Assembly: GCA_003282435.1 (NCBI GenBank) | Contig: QBZG01000004.1 | Coordinates: 18,357 to 82,356 of the forward strand | Length of the DNA stretch: 64,000 nucleotides | Direction: 5' to 3' | Source: SAR116 cluster bacterium AG-335-B03 | Lineage (GTDB): Bacteria; Pseudomonadota; Alphaproteobacteria; Puniceispirillales; Marisalimonadaceae | In this document: piece by piece, positions 43,154 through 52,236 of the stretch | Layout of the letters: every line of letters begins with the position of its first letter | Numbering within the stretch: position 1 is the stretch's first letter | Notes under the pieces: generated by a model | Seen by the model: only the letters and a program-made list of their open reading frames with translations | Told to the model about the DNA's origin: nothing | Database searches by the model: none | Translations under genes and position numbers: made by a program

Positions 43154-44380
43154 ATGAAACTATTATTAATTAAAATTTTTTCAACAATTGTTTTTTTAAC
43201 CTCATCAAGTGCATTCGCTTGTAGCATTGATGCTAGGGTTAGTATTGTTGGAAATGAATTTCCAGCAATTCAAACTGTTGGATCGGGCGCAAAAGAATGT
43301 AAAGGAGCTAAAGTTTCTGCAAATTTAACTGCAGATCATCAAAAAATTAATGTTGCAGGTATGAGTAGTGAGCCAGCTGAATACACCTCAGCTATTGTCG
43401 CAAATACTTCAATTGTTGCATTGCTTAATGAAGACCTTATAAGACCGTTAGATAGTTTAGTTAAAAAACATGGTAAAGGTTTGAAAAAGAACCAACTTAT
43501 TACTATTGATGGTAAAATAATGGCCGTAGCATTTATGGCTAATGCACAACATCTTGTTTATAGAAAAGATATTTTGAAAAAACTAAATATTAATGTTCCA
43601 AAGACCTATGAAGAAATGCTTTCTGCAGCAAAAAAAATTAGAGATGCTGGTCTTGTAAAAAACCCTGTAGGCGGAGCTTATAAAGCTGGCTGGAATTTAG
43701 CTCAAGAATTTAATAATATGTTTATAGGCTATGGAGGATCACATTTTAAAGGCAACACCGCAGAACCAAATGTAAATTCTGAGTCTGGTGTAAAAGCTCT
43801 TGAAATGATGAAAGCTTTGTCAAATTATATGAATCCAGATTTTCTTACCCATGATAGTAACGCTACTAATGCTGAGTTTAGAGCTGGAAACGTTGCTATT
43901 ATGAATATGTGGGGTAGTAGAGCTGCAACATTAGTAGATGCTGATGGTGTTAGTGATGAAGTTAAAAATGGTATGGATATAGCTGGACCTATGACAGTTG
44001 GGGGAGGTAAAACTCCTGCTTCGACATTGTTTTGGGATGGTTGGACTGTAGCTAAAAAAATAAGTGATAAAGAAGCTGAGGCTACTTTTATTGCAATGAC
44101 TAATGCTATTAGACCTTCAATAATGGATAACGATGACATAAGAAAGCAAGCTGTATGGTTAATTGATGGTTATAAGCCGACAGAAGCAGCTAAAGGTGTT
44201 TTTGCAGCAGCAAAAATGAGCACTACTCCCTATCCAATGTTACCATATGCAGGATTAATGCATTCAGCAATTGGAAAAGAAATATCTGATTTTATGCAAG
44301 GTAAAGAAACAGCAAAAAAGACTTTGTCTGACATAGAAGATGCTTACAGAGCTTCTGCAAAAGAAAAAGGTTTTTTATAA
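43154..44380 (+). CDS. ABC transporter extracellular solute-binding protein (family 1)
   Basis: Signal peptide MKLLLIKIFSTIVFLTSSSAFA, then an SBP_bac_1-like body (VYRKDILKKLNINVPKTYEEMLSAAKKI, NMWGSRAATL). Confidence 0.88.
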   Translation: MKLLLIKIFSTIVFLTSSSAFACSIDARVSIVGNEFPAIQTVGSGAKECKGAKVSANLTADHQKINVAGMSSEPAEYTSAIVANTSIVALLNEDLIRPLDSLVKKHGKGLKKNQLITIDGKIMAVAFMANAQHLVYRKDILKKLNINVPKTYEEMLSAAKKIRDAGLVKNPVGGAYKAGWNLAQEFNNMFIGYGGSHFKGNTAEPNVNSESGVKALEMMKALSNYMNPDFLTHDSNATNAEFRAGNVAIMNMWGSRAATLVDADGVSDEVKNGMDIAGPMTVGGGKTPASTLFWDGWTVAKKISDKEAEATFIAMTNAIRPSIMDNDDIRKQAVWLIDGYKPTEAAKGVFAAAKMSTTPYPMLPYAGLMHSAIGKEISDFMQGKETAKKTLSDIEDAYRASAKEKGFL

Positions 44381-44386
44381 AAAGGC

Positions 44387-44413
44387 AACTAGAGAGTTTA
44401 TGGCTCTCTAGTT
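44387..44413 (+). promoter_or_regulatory. Intercistronic stem-loop between solute-binding protein and permease genes
   Basis: Perfect 10-bp inverted repeat AACTAGAGAG-TTTATGG-CTCTCTAGTT, starting 7 nt after the SBP stop codon. Confidence 0.75.
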
Positions 44414-44420
44414 TAAAAAG

Positions 44421-45446
44421 ATGAAACATAGAACTTTCTTTTGGTTTATACTTCCAACATTCTTGGCAATGTTTTTCTTTATAACATTGCCAATAATTTC
44501 TGTTACAATTCAATCTTTGCACACCCCTCATGAAAATGTTCTAGTTACCGTAGAAAACTGCGATCCTTTTGGTTGTAAAAAGGCTACATCTATAAATCAT
44601 GAGGCTACACAAAATTTAAAAAAAAATAATCCGTTAGGTAAATATGTTGGTTTAGATATCTATTTTGATAGAGGTCATTTAGCAATTGAACAGGTCAAAA
44701 ATTTATGGTCAAAGACAAATAATTTTTTTGAATTCTTAAAATTAACTGCTGATTTACCATTTTATAAAGCCTTATTTTTTACCTTGACTTTCACATTTAC
44801 AGTTACACCAATAATGCTTGTTCTTGGACTATTAATTGCCTTAGGAGTGAATTCATTTAATAAAAAATTAAAAGGGCTAATTATATTTTTTTCTCTTTTG
44901 CCAATGATAGTTACGCCATTAATAGGTTCGATAATATTATTTTGGATGATAGATAGTAGAGGAATTGTAGGAAACTTTTTACAAATATTGTTTGAAGACC
45001 CAGGTTTGTCTCTTAAAGCATCTACATTCTTAACTTGGATAATGTTAATAGTCTACGGGGTATGGCATGCAATTCCTTTTTCATTTATTGTTTTTTATGC
45101 AGGATTACAGACCCTTCCAAAAGATCAAATAGAATCCGCACAAATTGATGGTGCAAATACTTTCCAACAAACCATACACATAATAATACCGCACATAATG
45201 CCACTAATTACATTTGTGACATTAATGCAGCTAATGGACAATTTCAGGGTATTTGAACCAATTGTAGGGTTTAATGCAGAAGCTCACGCAACCTCATTGA
45301 GCTGGATTATTTTTAATGATCTTGGAGGCGAAACAAGGCAATTATCTGCTGCAGCAACTTCTTCTATCCTAACTATTTTTGGTATTATAATTTTACTGTT
45401 GCCAGTTTTAATAAAGACATGGAAAGAATTTGAGTTTAAAAAATGA
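44421..45446 (+). CDS. ABC sugar-type permease (MalF/UgpA-like)
   Basis: Multi-TM; EAA loop ESAQIDGANTFQQTIHIIIPHIMP. Confidence 0.9.
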   Translation: MKHRTFFWFILPTFLAMFFFITLPIISVTIQSLHTPHENVLVTVENCDPFGCKKATSINHEATQNLKKNNPLGKYVGLDIYFDRGHLAIEQVKNLWSKTNNFFEFLKLTADLPFYKALFFTLTFTFTVTPIMLVLGLLIALGVNSFNKKLKGLIIFFSLLPMIVTPLIGSIILFWMIDSRGIVGNFLQILFEDPGLSLKASTFLTWIMLIVYGVWHAIPFSFIVFYAGLQTLPKDQIESAQIDGANTFQQTIHIIIPHIMPLITFVTLMQLMDNFRVFEPIVGFNAEAHATSLSWIIFNDLGGETRQLSAAATSSILTIFGIIILLLPVLIKTWKEFEFKK

Positions 45447-46333
45447 TTTTTAACTTGAATAAAGATATTAATAATAAGACTTTTATATCAATTATAATCT
45501 ATTTTTTAATTTTTATATGGGTTTTTGTAGCGGCTTTTCCTTTTATCTGGACTTTTTGGGGTTCTTTCAAAGTAGAATTAGATTTTTTTTCAATTTCAAA
45601 TTGGACAAATGCAATAACAGGTAAAAATACAGAGCAAACTTATGGTTCTCCTTTTACTTTTGTTGGTTATCATGGTGCATGGGTTCAAGAAGAGTTTTGG
45701 AAGGCTTTTATAAATACATCGTTAGTATGTTTTTTTGTGGTAATAACTTCACTAACAATAGGTACACTTGGCGCATACGCGCTTTCACGATCAAATTATA
45801 AATACACATTTTGGCTTTTAATAATGGCACTTATATTTAGAGCAATGCCTCCTATAACGCTTGTTGCTGGTTACCTTCCACCCTTTTTCGAATGGAATTT
45901 GTGGGGGACTTTACCAACAACAATTATAGTTCTAGTTTCAATAAATCAGCCATTTACCCTATGGATGTTGCATTCTTTTTTTCAAAATATACCTAAAGAA
46001 CTTGATGAGAGTGCAAAGGTTGATGGTTGTTCACAATATCAAGCTTTTGGCCATGTAATTGTACCTGTCATGTGGCCAGGAATAATTACTACTGGATTAT
46101 TTAGTTTTTTGTTAGCTTATAATGATTTTGCTGTTACTTCTATGCTTTTATCAGATGAAAACAGAACAATGGTACCAAAGATAGCTGCTTTCTTAGGTAC
46201 AACTTATACTGAAGGAAATGTTATGTTTGCAGTTGCAGCTGTCGTTTCTGCTACTGTACCACTTTTCATATTAATAATGTTTTTTCAAACTAAATTAGTA
46301 AGTGGTTTAACCCAAGGTGCCGTGAAAGGTTAG
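45443..46333 (+). CDS. ABC sugar-type permease (MalG/UgpE-like)
   Basis: Multi-TM; EAA loop ESAKVDGCSQYQAFGHVIVPVMWPGI; ATGA overlap with the preceding permease. Confidence 0.9.
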   Translation: MIFNLNKDINNKTFISIIIYFLIFIWVFVAAFPFIWTFWGSFKVELDFFSISNWTNAITGKNTEQTYGSPFTFVGYHGAWVQEEFWKAFINTSLVCFFVVITSLTIGTLGAYALSRSNYKYTFWLLIMALIFRAMPPITLVAGYLPPFFEWNLWGTLPTTIIVLVSINQPFTLWMLHSFFQNIPKELDESAKVDGCSQYQAFGHVIVPVMWPGIITTGLFSFLLAYNDFAVTSMLLSDENRTMVPKIAAFLGTTYTEGNVMFAVAAVVSATVPLFILIMFFQTKLVSGLTQGAVKG

Positions 46334-46348
46334 GAGTGTTAAATATAA

Positions 46349-47812
46349 ATGAAAGATAAAATAATAGAGCAATCAATTCTCACTTCTTGTAATGATTCAT
46401 CTAAAACAAAAATTACTAAAGAAATTATTGAGAAAATGATTGTAGCACTTAATGACCACAGAATAGATGATATTGGAGAGTTTTTCTCTAATAATTTAAA
46501 CTGGTTTGGGAATTATGGTTGTGGAACTAAATTAGGTTTAAAAGAATTTCAAGAAAATTGGCAAGTTCCATTTCAAAATGCTTTTTCAGAAAAAGTTTGT
46601 GTGGATGAGGCAAGATTGTTTGAAGGAGATTGGGGTGCTGCATTTGGAAGGCAAGAAGCAGTACATAGCGGAACATTTATGGGTATAAGCCCAACAAATA
46701 AAAAAGTTAACATAAGGTATATGGATTTTTGGCAAACCAAAGATAATAAAATTATTAATAATTGGGTGATGGTAGATTTTCCAGACGTGTTGAGACAATT
46801 AGGGGTTGATATTTTTAAAGGTGAAGGTTGGGAAAAATTTGATAGTCAAAAAAATTTAATTAATCAATATTCACTTGATCATAATGAAATTGAAGATTTT
46901 ATATACAGAATTACAGAAGAAATTTGGGAAAATAAAAAAGTTGAAAATATCAGAAACTATTACTCATCAGATGTAATTGTAAGATCACCAAGTATTACAA
47001 CATACGATTGTGATAGTGTAGTTCAAGAAACTTACAAAACACTTGAGCAATTCCCAGACAGACAGTTAATTGGCGAGGATGTCATTTCGTTTGGATCTAT
47101 AAAAAGTACTTATCTTAGTTCTCATAGGATCCTATCTACAGGAACTCATTTAGGCGACGGATTTTATGGTAAAGCGACAGGTAAGAAAGTTATATATAGG
47201 GCCATAGCTGATTGTTTGGTTGTTAACAATAAAATCGTAGAAGAATGGATAATTAGAGATGAAGCAAGTATTTTAAATCAATTAGGCTTTAAAGTAAGTG
47301 AATTTGTTGAACAACGAATTAGTGATAGAACTTTTAAAAAAAATGACGTTGAAACTTCAAAAAATTCATTTATCAAAAAAAATATAATGAGTGATTGTGA
47401 AAATATTTACGCAAAAACATATAAAGATTCATTTATAAATCTTTTAGAGGATAAATTTTCATTTGAGAAAAAAGTTTATGAGCGTTCAGCACAGTTATAC
47501 TGGTTTGGTGGAGAATTAATTAATACTGTTGAAAATATATATGAGAAATGGAACTTGTTTCTTTCATGCTTTAAAATTTTAAAATGTGAAGTTTCAAATA
47601 GCATTTCTTTAGATCAAAATAATATGAGGCCAAGGGCAGCATTGAGATGGAGGTTAATTTGCTTGCATAACTCTAATGGTTTTTTTGGCTTACCAACTAA
47701 CAAAGAAATTGAAATTTATGGTATTTCTCACGCCGAGTTCGGCAAACAAGGAATTGTGAGGGAGTTTATTTTAATAGACGAAATTTCAATTTGGAAACAA
47801 TTATTGCTTTAA
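46349..47812 (+). CDS. Protein with three SnoaL/NTF2-like domains
   Basis: Three repeats of similar pattern: ...LNWFGNYG..WQVPFQNAF...VMVDFPDVLRQLG; ...YYSSDVIVRSP...WIIRDEASILNQLG; ...AQLYWFGG...FILIDEISIWKQL. Confidence 0.72.
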   Translation: MKDKIIEQSILTSCNDSSKTKITKEIIEKMIVALNDHRIDDIGEFFSNNLNWFGNYGCGTKLGLKEFQENWQVPFQNAFSEKVCVDEARLFEGDWGAAFGRQEAVHSGTFMGISPTNKKVNIRYMDFWQTKDNKIINNWVMVDFPDVLRQLGVDIFKGEGWEKFDSQKNLINQYSLDHNEIEDFIYRITEEIWENKKVENIRNYYSSDVIVRSPSITTYDCDSVVQETYKTLEQFPDRQLIGEDVISFGSIKSTYLSSHRILSTGTHLGDGFYGKATGKKVIYRAIADCLVVNNKIVEEWIIRDEASILNQLGFKVSEFVEQRISDRTFKKNDVETSKNSFIKKNIMSDCENIYAKTYKDSFINLLEDKFSFEKKVYERSAQLYWFGGELINTVENIYEKWNLFLSCFKILKCEVSNSISLDQNNMRPRAALRWRLICLHNSNGFFGLPTNKEIEIYGISHAEFGKQGIVREFILIDEISIWKQLLL

Positions 47813-47828
47813 TATTTATAGGAAGATT

Positions 47829-48791
47829 ATGAACGAATTAAATATAAATAATAGGTTAGTTAGATATGGAGAATTGATACCATGTAAAACTGCTTTTATA
47901 GACACGCATACACCAGGCTCAGATCAAAAAGAAAATTTTACTATTATTGGTTCTGGTGTTTCAGAAAATCCAGAACAACATGTTCATATAAGTATACCTC
48001 ACGGTTTTAATATTGGTGCAGCTGGACAACCACCAAAATGTAATAACTCTCTTCATAGTCATCGGACCGCTGAAGTTTTTTTTGTTTTGTCTGGAAGGTG
48101 GAGGTTCTTTTGGGGGCGTTATGGTAAAGCCGGAGAAGTTATACTTGAAAAGGGTGATATTTTTAACATTCCGACAGGTATTTTCAGAGGATTTGAGAAT
48201 ATTGGAGAAACTTACGGAATGCTTATGGCTATATTAGGAGGCGATGATGCAGGTGGTGGTGTGATATGGGCACCTGAAGTGCTTTCAGAAGCAAAGAAAC
48301 ATGGTTTAATATTATCGGAAAAGGGTAAAATCTATGACACACTTAAAGATCAAAAAATACCTAACGATGAAAATGAAATGAAACCTCTAAAAGATGATGA
48401 ACTGAAAAATTTTCCAGAATATACAACTAGTGAGGTTGTTCCTTATTATGTTGCAAGATATTTAGACCTGTATTCTTTATCATCTGAAACTTCATGTAAA
48501 GTAATAGGTGAAAAAGGAAAGATTTATGATAAACCAGGATTTGAAGTCGAATTTATTTCAGACAAGTCTAAAAACAAATATGGAATATACACTAAAGACG
48601 TTGTTTTTATGCCTGTTGATGGATATTGGAGAATAAAGTCTGAAATATTTGACATAATTTTAAATCCAGGCGATACGTTTTCACTTCCTAAAAATAACAA
48701 ATATACATTAGAGCCTACAAAGCCAGGGATTGCTTCAATTTATAAAGTCATTCCAACGGATGACAACCCTGGCTCAACTCAAAGGAAATAG
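47829..48791 (+). CDS. Bicupin-like protein
   Basis: First cupin motif 1 NSLHSHRTAEVFFVLSG and motif 2 GDIFNIPTGIFRGFENIG; second half GDTFSLPKNNKYTLEP is degenerate. Confidence 0.75.
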   Translation: MNELNINNRLVRYGELIPCKTAFIDTHTPGSDQKENFTIIGSGVSENPEQHVHISIPHGFNIGAAGQPPKCNNSLHSHRTAEVFFVLSGRWRFFWGRYGKAGEVILEKGDIFNIPTGIFRGFENIGETYGMLMAILGGDDAGGGVIWAPEVLSEAKKHGLILSEKGKIYDTLKDQKIPNDENEMKPLKDDELKNFPEYTTSEVVPYYVARYLDLYSLSSETSCKVIGEKGKIYDKPGFEVEFISDKSKNKYGIYTKDVVFMPVDGYWRIKSEIFDIILNPGDTFSLPKNNKYTLEPTKPGIASIYKVIPTDDNPGSTQRK

Positions 48792-48797
48792 TAATTT

Positions 48798-49919
48798 ATG
48801 ACCATTTTAACAACACATGTAGGTTCTCTTCCAAGACCTAAGATAGTTTCTGAATTACTTTTCAAAAGAGAAAAGGAAGAGGAGTATAATCTGCAATATT
48901 TTGAAGAAGTAATATCAAAGAGTGTAGAAGAGGTTGTAAAAAAACAATTAGATGTTGGGGTCGATATAATTTCAGATGGTGAAATGTCTAAAATATCTTA
49001 TGCAACTTATGTTAAAGATAGGTATAATGGTTTTGCTGGTGATAGCGAGAGAAATCCACCACAAGATTTAGAAAAGTTTCCAAATTATATGAAAAAAATT
49101 GCAGATAGTGGAGGTACACCAACTTATTCACGACCTTGCTGCGTTGCAGAAATATCTTCAAAAAAGAATAATGATTTAACTAATGATATTAAAAATATTT
49201 TGAGTGCATCAAAAAAGTTTAATCATAATAAAATTTTTATGAACGCAGCTTCTCCTGGAGTGATATCACTTTTTCTTAGCAATTCTTATTATTCAAATAG
49301 AAATGAATATTTAGATGCAATTGCATCAGCTATGCAAGATGAATATGAGACAATTGTAAATTCTGGAATCAAACTGCAGTTAGATTGCCCAGATTTAGCT
49401 TTATCTAGACATATGACTTTTAAAACTGAGAGTGATAAAGATTTTGTAAAAATTGCTTATGAAAATATGGAAATCCTTAATCAAAGCCTTGAAAATATTT
49501 CATCACAAATGTTGAGGCTCCATGTTTGTTGGGGAAATTATGAGGGTCCACATATACATGATATATCTATTGAACAGATTTTTGATGTTTTGATGTCATT
49601 TAAGGGTAATTATTTACTTTTTGAATCTTCAAATCCAAGACATCAACATGAGTGGGAAATTTTTGAGAAGTTAAAAAATAAAATACCTGAAAACAAAATA
49701 CTCATCCCTGGAGTTCTCGATACTACTAGTAATTTTGTTGAACATAGTTCTCTAGTAAGACAAAGAATTGAAAAGTTTGTCAATATTGTTGGAAAAGATA
49801 GAGTGATAGCTGGAACAGATTGTGGATTTGGAACGTTTGCAGGTTTTGGAAACGTAGATCCAGATATCGCTTATTTAAAGCTACAGTCTTTAGTTGAAGG
49901 TGCAAGTAGAGTTAAATAA
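48798..49919 (+). CDS. Cobalamin-independent methionine synthase C-domain-like zinc thiol/methyl transferase (MetE-C/EaCoMT-type, COG0620)
   Basis: TTHVGSLPRPK N-terminus; zinc-ligand pattern HVC (H242, C244), E276 (LFESSNPRHQHE) and C342 (AGTDCGFGTF). Confidence 0.85.
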   Translation: MTILTTHVGSLPRPKIVSELLFKREKEEEYNLQYFEEVISKSVEEVVKKQLDVGVDIISDGEMSKISYATYVKDRYNGFAGDSERNPPQDLEKFPNYMKKIADSGGTPTYSRPCCVAEISSKKNNDLTNDIKNILSASKKFNHNKIFMNAASPGVISLFLSNSYYSNRNEYLDAIASAMQDEYETIVNSGIKLQLDCPDLALSRHMTFKTESDKDFVKIAYENMEILNQSLENISSQMLRLHVCWGNYEGPHIHDISIEQIFDVLMSFKGNYLLFESSNPRHQHEWEIFEKLKNKIPENKILIPGVLDTTSNFVEHSSLVRQRIEKFVNIVGKDRVIAGTDCGFGTFAGFGNVDPDIAYLKLQSLVEGASRVK

Positions 49920-49941
49920 AAATTTTACGGGTTTAAAATAA

Positions 49942-50934
49942 TTGAATTTCCAATCTGAAAAACAATTAATTCTCAATTATTATAATGATATAGGTAATAG
50001 TAAAATTGAAGAAATACCAAAAGTATTATCTAATTATTGTTCAGAAGATTTATTGTGGCGTGGTTTTCATCCTTTTAATGAAATTATTGGATTAGATAAT
50101 TTATATTTACAATTCTGGGTACCATTTAAAAAAAGTTTTTTTAATTCTCAAAGAAGGATGGATATCTTTTTAGCTGGATATAATAAAATATCTGGTAATG
50201 AAGGTGTTTGGGTTGTCTCAATGGGACATTTAATGAGCTTGTTTGATAATCCTTGGATTGGCATCAAAGATACCAAAAAAATTGCAATATTACGTTACTG
50301 TGAATTTAGTAAAATACAAAATGGTAAAATTACTGAAGTGGCGATGTTCTTTGATATACCTCATCTAATGCTACAAGCGGGAATAAAACCTTTCCCAAGT
50401 GAAACTGGTATTAGTTTGGTTCAACCAGGTCCTTTAACACATGATGGTTTAATGTTTAACGAACAAGATCCTAATGTAGGAAATAAAACATTAGAAATAA
50501 TTGAAAATATGATTAATGACGTGAAAGTTTGGACAAGTACAAGTAGGGCATCATTAATTGATGAGCTAAAGAAAAGTTGGAACGATAATATGGTTTGGTG
50601 GGGACCAACAGGAATTGGTTCAACTTATACAATTGAAAGATATGCAGACCAACATGCAGGACCTTTTAGAGATTCTTTTAAAGACAGAAAATTTAACGGT
50701 CATCTTTGTAGAGTATCAGAAGGCAATTATGGTGGTTTTTTTGGTTGGCCTAATTTAACTTTAACACCCATAAAAAAGTTTATGGGAATTAAAACCACTC
50801 CAAAATCATCTGAAATGAGAGTGATAGATATGTATCGTAGAGAAGGTAAGAAATTAACAGAAAATTGGGTATTTATAGACTTGTTACATTTTTTGAAAAT
50901 TTTAGGAATAGATATACTTAAGAACTTAAAGTAA
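49942..50934 (+). CDS. Protein with two SnoaL/NTF2-like domains
   Basis: YCSEDLLWRGFHPFNEIIG...FWVPFKKSF...MFFDIPHLMLQAG, then SWNDNMVWWGPTGIGS...WVFIDLLHFLKILGIDI. Confidence 0.72.
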   Translation: MNFQSEKQLILNYYNDIGNSKIEEIPKVLSNYCSEDLLWRGFHPFNEIIGLDNLYLQFWVPFKKSFFNSQRRMDIFLAGYNKISGNEGVWVVSMGHLMSLFDNPWIGIKDTKKIAILRYCEFSKIQNGKITEVAMFFDIPHLMLQAGIKPFPSETGISLVQPGPLTHDGLMFNEQDPNVGNKTLEIIENMINDVKVWTSTSRASLIDELKKSWNDNMVWWGPTGIGSTYTIERYADQHAGPFRDSFKDRKFNGHLCRVSEGNYGGFFGWPNLTLTPIKKFMGIKTTPKSSEMRVIDMYRREGKKLTENWVFIDLLHFLKILGIDILKNLK

Positions 50935-50946
50935 ATTTTTGTCTAT

Positions 50947-51765
50947 TTAAAATACAGGGGTAAATGTATTAATAACCTTTTTAAACCCTTTTACTTTTAT
51001 TTCATCATATTTTTTACAATCAATCTCATTTATTATTAGGGATTTTGTTTTTTCTGAAATTAAAATTTGTCCTATTGGAGATATGCTTTCTAACCTTGAA
51101 GCAAGGTTTACAGTTCCACCTATAACAGTGTAGTCTAAACGTTTTTCACTTCCAAAATTTCCTACCGTGCACTCACCAGAATTAATCCCTATTCTAATAT
51201 TTAGGGGATTTAAAAGATTAAAATCATTCATAAAAACTTTAGATAGTTTTTTCATAGTATTTTGCATCTCTATTGCCATTTTTACACAATTTATAGCGTC
51301 CTGATTTTTCCCAGCAGTTTGAGGGTCGCCAAAAAAAATCATCACAGAGTCACCAATATACTTGTCAATAGTACCTCCATATTTGAGTGCTATTTCTGAC
51401 ATTTTAGTCAGGTATAAGTTTAACATTTCAGTTAGTGGAGCTGAGTCCATGTTATCAGAAATTGATGTAAAAGAAACAATGTCAGAGAAAAAAACAGTAA
51501 GAAACTTTCTTTCACTTTCAATCAAAACTTTTTTTTCACCAGAGAATATAGAACTAAATAATTGAGGCGAAAGATATTTTGAAAGTTGACTAGCTATTCC
51601 CTCAATTTCTCTACTTTTTTCCTTAGCTACCTCTTCGGCATTTTTAGCTATTTGTTTTTGTTTGTCAATTTCAGAAGCTAAATTACGACGTAATTTGGAT
51701 TCAAGTTGTAATTTTGCAACTTGCATCTTAAGGGTTCTAATTTCATTACTTTGGCTGGTTTCCAT
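50947..51765 (-). CDS. Class III adenylate/guanylate cyclase with N-terminal coiled coil, no TM
   Basis: FFSDIVSFTSISD, YGGTIDKYIGDSVMIFFGDP, RIGINSGECTVGNFGSEKRLDYTVIGGTVNLASRLES. Confidence 0.92.
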   Translation of the reverse strand: METSQSNEIRTLKMQVAKLQLESKLRRNLASEIDKQKQIAKNAEEVAKEKSREIEGIASQLSKYLSPQLFSSIFSGEKKVLIESERKFLTVFFSDIVSFTSISDNMDSAPLTEMLNLYLTKMSEIALKYGGTIDKYIGDSVMIFFGDPQTAGKNQDAINCVKMAIEMQNTMKKLSKVFMNDFNLLNPLNIRIGINSGECTVGNFGSEKRLDYTVIGGTVNLASRLESISPIGQILISEKTKSLIINEIDCKKYDEIKVKGFKKVINTFTPVF

Positions 51766-51807
51766 TTTAATTAACGATTATCAATTAATGTAAAAATTTT
51801 ACTTTTT

Positions 51808-52131
51808 TTAAGTTTCGAAAGGATCGACTAGTTTTTCATTCGTAATTTTCTCTGAAGAAACATATCTCTGCATTTCACTTGGCATAGTTACGATAACATC
51901 GTTTAAACCCACTTTTTCTAGTACGTCTATTATGGACTGTTCATCTTCAGCATACCAATGACAAAAAAAGAAGTCATCTTTACCCATCCAATGCTGTAAG
52001 GTCTCAGCCTTCTCTGTTTTTAATCCAGCAAAAAATTCTTTGTCTGTCATTTCGCCTTGTTGCTTAATTACGTCTTTAATTGTATCTGGATTAGACCAAG
52101 TATGTGTACAAATATAATGTTTTTTTTTCAT
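51808..52131 (-). CDS. Conserved small protein, ferredoxin-fold (DUF4242-like?) hypothetical
   Basis: 107-aa ORF with own intergenic context: HWMGKDDFFFCHWYAEDEQSIIDVLEKVGL. Confidence 0.55.
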   Translation of the reverse strand: MKKKHYICTHTWSNPDTIKDVIKQQGEMTDKEFFAGLKTEKAETLQHWMGKDDFFFCHWYAEDEQSIIDVLEKVGLNDVIVTMPSEMQRYVSSEKITNEKLVDPFET

Positions 52132-52236
52132 TAATTACCTCCAAAATAGAAACTATTTTAGGATATAAAAAAAAGATATATCAATCAATATTAATTGGTA
52201 GATTGTTTATTAAGATTTGAAAAAATTATAGATTAA

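Noticed and set aside
48013-48237. 74-aa plus-strand ORF inside the bicupin gene
   Set aside because: Out-of-frame translation within a gene that has clear cupin motifs.
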